Source: an uncultured Oscillospiraceae bacterium (GTDB taxonomy: Bacteria; Bacillota; Clostridia; Oscillospirales; Oscillospiraceae). From it: 64,000 bases of DNA. A program made the translations under genes and the position numbers. Location: the NCBI GenBank assembly GCA_910587785.1, contig CAJUOA010000003.1, positions 32,130 through 96,129 of the forward strand, read 5' to 3'. The notes below the pieces were generated by a model, which saw only the letters and a program-made list of their open reading frames with translations, did no database searches and was not told the origin of the DNA. This document shows, in pieces, positions 57,917 through 64,000 of this stretch (position 1 is the stretch's first letter; each line of letters opens with the position of its first letter).

Positions 57917-58243
57917 ATGACATTCGCGATCGGGACCCCGCTGCTGGACACCTGCGTCCTGGCGGTGCTCAGCCGGGGTGACGCCTACGGCTACGCCCTG
58001 ACGGCCCAGGTCAAGGAGGTGCTGGACATCTCTGAGTCCACGCTGTATCCGGTCCTGCGCCGCCTGCAGGCCGAGGGCTGTCTGAGCGCCTACAACCGCG
58101 CCTACCGCAACCGCAACCGCCGCTACTACGCCATCACCGAGGCGGGCCGCGTCCGCCTCGCGGAGAACCGGGCCCTCTGGAGAGCCTACTGCGAGGGCGT
58201 GGACTGGCTTTTGAGGGAGGAAGCAAAGGATGGAGAGGCGTGA
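57917..58243 (+). CDS. PadR-family transcriptional regulator
   Basis: 108 residues from ATG 57917, preceded by a near-perfect AAGGAGGTGAT. The winged helix (LDTCVLAVLSRGDAYGYALTAQVKEVLDISESTLYPVLRRLQAEGCL) is typical. It is followed with a 14-nt overlap by the DUF1700 frame. PadR-DUF1700-transporter sets are common in Firmicutes. Confidence 0.9.
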   Translation: MTFAIGTPLLDTCVLAVLSRGDAYGYALTAQVKEVLDISESTLYPVLRRLQAEGCLSAYNRAYRNRNRRYYAITEAGRVRLAENRALWRAYCEGVDWLLREEAKDGEA

Positions 58244-61200
58244 GTACTTAGCGCGGCTGGACCGGGCCCTGCGGGAGCTGACCGGGAGCCGGGAGCGGCA
58301 GGACATTCTCGCCTACTACCGGGAGTACCTGGAGGAGGCGGGAAGCGAGGGCGAGACGGAGGCCATGGACGCCCTGGGCGCTCCGGAGGTGCTTGCCCTG
58401 CGCTCGGTGGAGCCGGTCCCGGAGACGCCGCCGCTCCCCAGGCGCAGGCCCGTCCCCCGGCCCGTCCCGGAGGACGCCTGCCGCAGTCCCGCCGCCCTTC
58501 TGGGCCTGCGCTTCGAGGCGGTCCGGCTGGACGTGGACGGCGTCCAGGTGCGCCTGGAGGCCGGGGAGGCATTTCTCGTCCGCCTGGACGGCGAGGCCCT
58601 CGCCTGCGCGGTCCAGGACGGCGTGCTCCGGGTGTCCGGGAGCGGGGAGGCGGGGAGCCTCGTGTCCATCACCGTCCCTCAAGGGGAGCGCCTGGAGGAG
58701 GTCCGGCTCAGGACCCGTGGCGGGGACGTGCTGGTGGGCGCGGTGGAGATAGGGAGGCTGTCCGTGGACGCCGGGGCCGGGAGCGTGGAGCTCCGGGGCG
58801 CCCGGGCCGGGGCGCTGGACCTGTGCTCCAGGACCGGCATCAGCACCCCGGGGAGCCGGGTCCCCCAGCGCCTGCGGGGCCGTGCGGCCCCCGGGAGGAG
58901 ACAAACGAACAGGAGGGAGCATGGACCAATGAAGACTAATGTTTTTCTGCGCTCCACCCGGCGTCAGCCGGTGCGGGCCGTGTGCCTCGTGCTGGTGACG
59001 GTTTTTGTCACCTTCGCCTTTGTGGGGAGGGCATCGGAGTATCTGCTTATCAAACAGGAGACGGAACGGCTGGGGAGCTGGTACCGCACCGTCGGAGAGC
59101 TGGAGCCCCTGGAGAAGGGCGCCGCCGCGGACCTGGAGAGCGCCGCTGCGTATCTTGCGGAGAGCAGCTACATAAAATTGGCAGACCGCCCGCAGTACAC
59201 GTCTGCTGTCATGAAGGACGTCTACAATGCGGATACAGACGGCACCGGCCAACCTGCGATGGAATTTGGCCATGTGTTCTTTTATGGGACGCTGACCGAC
59301 AAGATGCAGCTCACCCCGGGAAACTACAAATTCTATTTCACCGTGGATTCCGTGGCCGCCGGTTATCCGGAGTACATCGCCCTGGGTGCGAAGGCCGGTA
59401 TGCAGAACAATATCGATGACCTGCTTGGGCATGGATATTACCAGTACGAAGACTTGGCGGAGCCCTTTGCGGAAATGGAGGTCGGACAGCGCTATTTCCT
59501 GCGCGGGAGCAAAAACGAGGTGCGGATCGATCAACCGGAATTCCGCTTCACAGCCCTGACGGAGGACGGCCCCTGGTACATCCCGGTGGAGCCGGAGGAG
59601 GAGATCGACTTCACCGCGCCGGAGTGGGCGGACGTGGCGGCGGCGATGGCGCTCCAGGACGGCAATATGCACGCTCTCAGCGTCATCGCCGTTCAGGACA
59701 TGAGCGCCCTGCCGGAGACCCAGGAGGCGTCTGGAGCGCTGTATCTCACCGAGGGCCGGTGGCTGACAAACGCGGACCACGCCCAGGGCCGGAAGGTCTG
59801 CGTCATCCGGGAGGCTCTGGCGGAGCGGCGGGACCTCCATGCGGGGGATACCCTGGACCTGACGCTGCGGGATATCACCAATGGCGAATATGACTATGGA
59901 AACCTGTACTTGGAGGAGGACCTGGCCCGGCGGGACAGCATGGAGACCGCCTCGGACACCTATGAGATCGTGGGCATCTACAACGCAGTCAACGCATCCA
60001 GCACCACCTGCTACAGCCGGGTCGCCTACATCCCCGCCTCGGCGGTGCCGGAGGGCTTCAGCCACGCCGCGCCGTCGGAAACGGTGAAGTTTGAACTGGC
60101 CTCCCCTGCGGAGGAGCTCTCGTTCCTGGCAGAGGCGGAGGGGCCTCTGGCGGCGCTGGGCCTGCGTCCGGTTCTGGTGGAGAACGGCTTTGCCGACTTC
60201 CAGGCGGCGGCGAAACCCATGGCCCGGTCGGCGCGCTTCAACGCGCTGGTCTACTCCGCCGTGCTCCTGGTGGCGCTGTGTCTGGTGGAATTCCTCTACT
60301 TTTTCATGCGCAGGCAGGAGCTGGCCATCGCCCGGGCGCTGGGGCTTCCGGCGAAGCGGTGCGCAAAGCAGAGCGCCCTGCCGCTGTTAATGACCGGCTT
60401 TGCGGCCATCCTCGCTGGGGGCGTCCTGGGCTGGCGGCACACCCTGGACAACGCCGCTGTGACCCTGGAGGCGCTGTCGGCCTTCGGCGGCAGTACCGCC
60501 GGACTGTCTGGCCTTTGGCTGGTGGTCCTCTGCGGCGCGGTCCTGGCGCTCTTCCTGGGGATAACTGCGGTGATCGCCTCCGCACTGGTCAAGCGGCCCG
60601 TTCTGCGGCAGATGCAGGGCCGGGTCCAGAAGAAGGCCCGAAAAACGGGCCCGGTCCGGCAGGAGGGCTCACGGCCGCTGTCTCCGCTGGACCTGAGCGC
60701 CGCCCTCTCCACGCAGCTTCCCCGGTCACGGACAAAAGGGATCGCTTTCGTATTCCGTTTTGCACTGCGCCACGTCCTGCGTGCGCCGGTAAAATCTCTG
60801 CTGGCGATGGGGCTGGCGGCGGTGTTCACCGTGGGACTGGCTGTGATGCAGCTCTCGATCACCACCAGCGAGGAGGAACTGGCGTCGCTATATGAGAATA
60901 CCAGCGTAGCGCTGGATATCGTCCGTGTGGACACAGAAAGGTACGAGGGAGCAGCGGAATTTCTCCGGGAGGCAACGGTCCAAAAGCTGCTGGATGCAGG
61001 CTATGTCGCCAACACCTATTTAGAGGGCCATACAGACGGCGCGATCCGCCCCCATGCGGCGCTGCTGGAGGAGGGGGAAGCCCGCTTCCTGACCGGCCTC
61101 CCCAAACAGATGGACCTCCGGTCGCTGACGGATTGGGACGCTTTCACCAGCATTGGAAGCGGCGCGGATGTGACCGCCACGTTCTTTGAGAGCTGGGACA

Positions 61201-61982
61201 AGAGCCTTTTTGCACGGGATTGGAGCCAAACAGACCTGCCTCCGGTGCTTATCTCCCGGTTCCACCAGGAGTTTTACGACTTCCAGCCCGGGGATACCAT
61301 CGGCATCCTCTGCAAGGGTGCTTATCAAGTCTGCCAAGTGGCAGGCGTCTATGAGGGCGCGGTGTCCGGAGCGGACAGGGGCTTTCCTGTCCTGCTCCCA
61401 GAGAGCGTCCTGCGGTCTATCCGGGGGGAGAAATTGGCCTATATCCGGGCCCACTTTTCCCTGGACCCGGCGAAAAACCGGGAAATGGCCGGATTCCGCA
61501 CCGTTCTGGAGGAGATCGTCAGCGCTCCCGGCGCGGGGCTGACGCCCCTGCGGGCAGTGCTCCTGGACGAAGAGCTCCGCCAAGCCGTGGAGCCCCTGGA
61601 GGACAGCATCGCCCTGATGAAGCTCCTCTATCCGGTGGTGGTCGTGCTCTCAGTGCTGGTAGCGGCGGGGGTGTCGGTGCTGTTCGTGATGCTCTCGGCC
61701 AAGGAGGCGGCGATCCTCCGGGTGCAGGGCACCAGCCGTCCCAGGACGGTGGTGATGTTGCTGCTCCAGCAGTTCCTGCCCAGCATCCTGGGCCTCGCGG
61801 CAGGACTTGCGGGGATCTTGATATCCGTCAGCGGGGCCCGGCCGCCGCTATTACCTGATATCGCCCCCGGCGCGGCGCTGTGCGCAGGGCTCTACCTGCT
61901 GTCCGCCATAGCGGGGGCCGTATCCGCCGCAATCCTTCTGACAGCGAAAAATCCGTTGGAAATGCTGCAAGTGAGAGAATAG
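58230..61982 (+). CDS. DUF1700 segment continuous in frame with an FtsX-type ABC permease
   Basis: One uninterrupted frame of 1250 residues. Residues 1-60 are DUF1700 (MERREYLARLDRALREL ... YYREYLEEAG). About 85-210 are a short beta-helix-like DUF4097 piece that stops after about 4 repeats. Residues about 212-233 are an Arg/Pro-rich stretch unlike real protein. From M234 (nt 58929) a 1017-residue permease begins, with one helix at about 250-272, a large outer domain, two FtsX helix groups (LLVALCLVEFLYFF ... and VVVLSVLVAAGVSVLFVML ...) and a middle set near residues 845-870. A normal locus would have separate genes and an ATPase gene; neither is seen. Expression as one protein or from the internal start is open. 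Confidence 0.7.
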   Translation: MERREYLARLDRALRELTGSRERQDILAYYREYLEEAGSEGETEAMDALGAPEVLALRSVEPVPETPPLPRRRPVPRPVPEDACRSPAALLGLRFEAVRLDVDGVQVRLEAGEAFLVRLDGEALACAVQDGVLRVSGSGEAGSLVSITVPQGERLEEVRLRTRGGDVLVGAVEIGRLSVDAGAGSVELRGARAGALDLCSRTGISTPGSRVPQRLRGRAAPGRRQTNRREHGPMKTNVFLRSTRRQPVRAVCLVLVTVFVTFAFVGRASEYLLIKQETERLGSWYRTVGELEPLEKGAAADLESAAAYLAESSYIKLADRPQYTSAVMKDVYNADTDGTGQPAMEFGHVFFYGTLTDKMQLTPGNYKFYFTVDSVAAGYPEYIALGAKAGMQNNIDDLLGHGYYQYEDLAEPFAEMEVGQRYFLRGSKNEVRIDQPEFRFTALTEDGPWYIPVEPEEEIDFTAPEWADVAAAMALQDGNMHALSVIAVQDMSALPETQEASGALYLTEGRWLTNADHAQGRKVCVIREALAERRDLHAGDTLDLTLRDITNGEYDYGNLYLEEDLARRDSMETASDTYEIVGIYNAVNASSTTCYSRVAYIPASAVPEGFSHAAPSETVKFELASPAEELSFLAEAEGPLAALGLRPVLVENGFADFQAAAKPMARSARFNALVYSAVLLVALCLVEFLYFFMRRQELAIARALGLPAKRCAKQSALPLLMTGFAAILAGGVLGWRHTLDNAAVTLEALSAFGGSTAGLSGLWLVVLCGAVLALFLGITAVIASALVKRPVLRQMQGRVQKKARKTGPVRQEGSRPLSPLDLSAALSTQLPRSRTKGIAFVFRFALRHVLRAPVKSLLAMGLAAVFTVGLAVMQLSITTSEEELASLYENTSVALDIVRVDTERYEGAAEFLREATVQKLLDAGYVANTYLEGHTDGAIRPHAALLEEGEARFLTGLPKQMDLRSLTDWDAFTSIGSGADVTATFFESWDKSLFARDWSQTDLPPVLISRFHQEFYDFQPGDTIGILCKGAYQVCQVAGVYEGAVSGADRGFPVLLPESVLRSIRGEKLAYIRAHFSLDPAKNREMAGFRTVLEEIVSAPGAGLTPLRAVLLDEELRQAVEPLEDSIALMKLLYPVVVVLSVLVAAGVSVLFVMLSAKEAAILRVQGTSRPRTVVMLLLQQFLPSILGLAAGLAGILISVSGARPPLLPDIAPGAALCAGLYLLSAIAGAVSAAILLTAKNPLEMLQVRE
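58909..58931 (+). promoter_or_regulatory. internal ribosome-binding site for the permease part
   Basis: ACAGGAGGGAG (58909-58919) lies about 10 nt before the in-frame ATG at 58929. A four-codon frame ATG-GAC-CAA-TGA (58921-58932) ends overlapping that ATG. This would allow independent translation of the permease. Confidence 0.5.
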
Positions 61983-62002
61983 CTACCGCAAAAACCGCCG
62001 TA

Positions 62003-63361
62003 TCAGTTTTCTTTCCCCTCGCTGTAGGGCTGGTAGCGCATGGGGAGGTCCAGCCAAGTCCGCTTGTCCACGATGCTCTTACGGTGGGAGAAGGTCTCGA
62101 AGCCCGCTCTGCCGTGGTAAGCGCCCATCCCGCTGGGCCCCACGCCGCCGAAGCCCATATGGCTGGTGGCCAAGTGGATGACGGTGTCGTTGACACAGCC
62201 GCCGCCGAAGGCACAGCGGCTGGTGACGGTCCGAACGGCCTCCCGGTCCTGGGAGAATAGATAGAGCGCGAGAGGGTGGGGGAGGCCGTTCGCGATCCGG
62301 ACGGCCTCCTCCAGCTCTTGGAAGGTCAATATTGGCAGGAGGGGGCCGAAAATCTCCTCCCCCATCACCGGGCCGTCCCAGGGCACGCCGTCCAGGACGG
62401 TGGGGGCGATGCGGCAGGTTTCCGGGTCCAGCTGACCGCCAAAAACGACCTTTTCCGGCGTAATCAGGCTGGAAATCCGATCAAAATGCTTCCGATTGAT
62501 GATTTTCCCGTAGTCTGGATTTTGCAAGGGCTCATCCCCGAACTGGGCCCTGATCTCCCGGACGATCTCCTCCACGAGCTGGTCGTGGACCGCCTTGTGG
62601 CAGAGTACATAATCTGGCGCTACACAGGTCTGACCGCAGTTGAGGAACTTCCCGAATACGATCCGCCGGGCCGCTAAGGAAATCTTAGCGGTCCGGTCCA
62701 CGATACAGGGGCTTTTTCCACCCAGCTCCAATGTCACGGGCGTCAGACGCTCTGCGGCCTGCCGCAGGACCTCCCGGCCTACGGTCTGGCTTCCGGTGAA
62801 GAAGATGTGGTCAAAGGGGGCTTGGAGCAGGGAGCGGTTCTCCTCGCGGCCTCCGGTGACCACGGCCACATAGGAGGGCTCGAAGCACTCGCCGATCACT
62901 TCCTCCAGCAGGGCGCTGGAGGCGGGGGCGTAGGCGCTGGGTTTCAGCACGGCGGTATTGCCTGCTGCCAGGGCGTCTGTCAGGGGGCCGATGGTCAGGA
63001 GGAAGGGGTAGTTCCAGGGGCTCATGATAAGGTTCACCCCGTAGGGGGAGGGCTTGGTATAACTTCGGGCGGCGAACTGGGCGAGAGGCGTAGGCACCCG
63101 CCGTTCTGCGGCAAAGGAGCGGGTATGCCGGAGCATATAGGTGATCTCGCTGAGGGCGAGGCCCACCTCGCACATATAGCTCTCGGTCCGGCTCTTGCCG
63201 AGGTCCTCCCGGAGGGCGGCGCAGATGTCCGCCTCCCGGCGTTTGACGGCTTTCCGCAGGCAGTGGAGGGCTCCCAGGCGGAAGCCCACGTCCAGCGTCT
63301 GTCCGCTGTCGAAGAATTTTCTCTGTTCAGAGATAAGTCTTTTGATTTGCTCCTGGTCCAT
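62003..63361 (-). CDS. aldehyde dehydrogenase (class 3, AlkH-like)
   Basis: 452 residues; AAAGGAGG precedes the ATG. LIMSPWNYPFLLTIGPL, VTLELGGKSPCIV and FGKFLNCGQTCVAPDY hold the NAD site, the general base Glu and the catalytic Cys. The length and YSEG-type tail fit fatty-aldehyde class 3 enzymes. It follows the GNAT gene by 21 nt. Confidence 0.9.
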   Translation of the reverse strand: MDQEQIKRLISEQRKFFDSGQTLDVGFRLGALHCLRKAVKRREADICAALREDLGKSRTESYMCEVGLALSEITYMLRHTRSFAAERRVPTPLAQFAARSYTKPSPYGVNLIMSPWNYPFLLTIGPLTDALAAGNTAVLKPSAYAPASSALLEEVIGECFEPSYVAVVTGGREENRSLLQAPFDHIFFTGSQTVGREVLRQAAERLTPVTLELGGKSPCIVDRTAKISLAARRIVFGKFLNCGQTCVAPDYVLCHKAVHDQLVEEIVREIRAQFGDEPLQNPDYGKIINRKHFDRISSLITPEKVVFGGQLDPETCRIAPTVLDGVPWDGPVMGEEIFGPLLPILTFQELEEAVRIANGLPHPLALYLFSQDREAVRTVTSRCAFGGGCVNDTVIHLATSHMGFGGVGPSGMGAYHGRAGFETFSHRKSIVDKRTWLDLPMRYQPYSEGKEN

Positions 63362-63382
63362 AGCGGCCTCCTTTTTGTGCCC

Positions 63383-63817
63383 TTACAGGACAAAGCGGTA
63401 GATGCACTTTTTCCGCTCTCCCCGCTGGTACATGTCGTTGTCCTCCGGGACGTCCACCACGCCCTCCAGCACGCCGCCCGCGTACTCGCAGGTTTTTCGG
63501 GAGGCGGTATTTTCCGGGTTGCAGGTGATATAGAGGTAGTCCATGCCGTGCTTTTTTGCCAGCTGGAAGAGGAGCAGGCAGGCTTTGCCCGCGTAGTGGC
63601 GCCCACGGTGGGGCTCCCCCACTCCATAGCCAATATTGCCGCCGTAGTAGACGCCTTCATTATGCCCGATCCGCAGGTCGCACACACCAGCCTGTGTGCC
63701 GTCCGGCAGGCAGATTTTGAAATGATACGCCGGAAGCCAATCGTCTTTTCCTTCTACCGTGTGGTCTAATTTTAAGATGATCTCCTCTGTTTTGAGGAAT
63801 TCTGTGTCTAAAAACAT
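63383..63817 (-). CDS. GNAT family N-acetyltransferase
   Basis: 144 residues from ATG 63817; AAAGGAG upstream. The acetyl-CoA loop region is GVGEPHRGRHYAGKAC; a C-terminal strand follows. Small for the family. The substrate is unknown. In operon with the aldehyde dehydrogenase. Confidence 0.8.
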   Translation of the reverse strand: MFLDTEFLKTEEIILKLDHTVEGKDDWLPAYHFKICLPDGTQAGVCDLRIGHNEGVYYGGNIGYGVGEPHRGRHYAGKACLLLFQLAKKHGMDYLYITCNPENTASRKTCEYAGGVLEGVVDVPEDNDMYQRGERKKCIYRFVL

Positions 63818-63854
63818 GGTTTTCTCCTTTGTAGGATCGCTTCATCTATTCGAT

Positions 63855-64000
63855 AGTCCCGGGAGCTTCGCGCCCCCGGACCCCCGGCTACTTTTTCCGC
63901 GTGGAAAAAGTAGCCAAAAAGACGCTCAAGAAACTACGTTTCTTGAGAATCTTCCTGAATGACGGGGGTTTTTTGTTTACGCTACGACCTGTTTGTCTCC
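63855..64000 (-). mobile_element. second copy of the MITE-like element, right end only (runs out of window)
   Basis: Read on the minus strand it repeats 5681-5820: the interior segment before ACCCCCGT is identical over about 38 nt, and CTCAAGAAAC...GTTTCTTGAG is repeated. The terminal hairpin is GGCTACTTTTTCC paired with GGAAAAAGTAGCC (63886-63915) instead of GGTGACTTTTTGT. The base changes in the two arms compensate each other. Confidence 0.65.

Noticed and set aside
1..64000. tRNA or rRNA genes, prophage, integrase or IS transposase
   Set aside because: None was recognised by eye on either strand; a tRNA scan was not possible.

Overview
The window is about 64 kb of high-GC DNA (roughly 60-65 % by eye) from a spore-forming, anaerobic, low-redox Firmicute. 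The best guess is the Oscillospiraceae (Flavonifractor / Pseudoflavonifractor / Lawsonibacter / Intestinimonas type). Support comes from the sporulation genes (gerW, a dacF-type carboxypeptidase behind a forespore-like promoter), the IspH-ribosomal-S1 fusion typical of Clostridia, SLH-domain surface proteins, and many ferredoxin-type proteins. No rRNA, tRNA, CRISPR array, prophage or transposase was seen. The genus is inference.

Layout. 0-5 kb: end of a lipoate ligase, lpdA, queA, a nucleotidyltransferase and asd. 5.1-5.9 kb: a non-coding, MITE-like element with about 70-bp terminal inverted repeats; a second copy begins at the right edge of the window. 5.9-12 kb: a long co-directional run of site-2 protease, scpA, a GNAT acetyltransferase, a small membrane protein, scpB, DUF2953, gerW, dacF and rluB. 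12-17.3 kb: RpiR regulator, BaiN-type flavoprotein, cmk, plsC and the ispH-rpsA fusion, largely with overlapping start and stop codons. 17.5-27.8 kb is the surface and sensing region: a hybrid histidine kinase with an orphan solute-binding lipoprotein, then a 1589-residue secreted M60 (mucinase-type) metalloprotease carrying an internal dockerin, directly followed by an SLH protein whose N-terminal domain looks cohesin-like. 27.9-33.2 kb: TetR, DUF308, MMPL/RND exporter and heptad-repeat partner. 33.3-36.9 kb: DUF951 with a 31-residue membrane peptide, an S1-domain protein, rarA, a GNAT enzyme and a LURP-one-like protein. 37-39.3 kb: TlpA-like lipoprotein, 48-residue CXXC protein and membrane polyferredoxin (a redox relay), then an HD hydrolase. 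39.4-45 kb (minus strand): two adjacent CobW/G3E GTPases, guaB, an internally deleted MFS gene, cyclophilin and smpB. 45.4-49.8 kb: NUDIX hydrolase and a WalRK-like two-component system with a YycH-like protein. 49.8-54.1 kb: creatininase-family hydrolase, M42 aminopeptidase, nitroreductase, DUF308 protein, small membrane protein and a QueG-like iron-sulfur protein. 54.1-57.7 kb (minus): TVP38, XRE-membrane regulator, unknown protein, trmD and rimM. 57.9-62 kb: PadR with a palindromic operator over its own promoter, then a DUF1700 coding region that runs in frame into an FtsX-type permease with no ATPase gene. 62-64 kb: aldehyde dehydrogenase, GNAT enzyme and the repeat.

Most promising for follow-up: (1) the dockerin-bearing M60 protease with the adjacent SLH/cohesin-like protein, a possible two-gene surface-anchoring system; (2) the ispH-rpsA fusion, which keeps an internal promoter-like island and a ribosome-binding site at the S1 start; (3) the MITE-like element and the triloop-hairpin repeat arrays; (4) a CobW GTPase fused to a YcgQ/DUF1980-like tail beside a His/Cys-rich CobW protein; (5) the DUF1700-FtsX fused reading frame. 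All functions are read from motifs and family memory. No searches were run.
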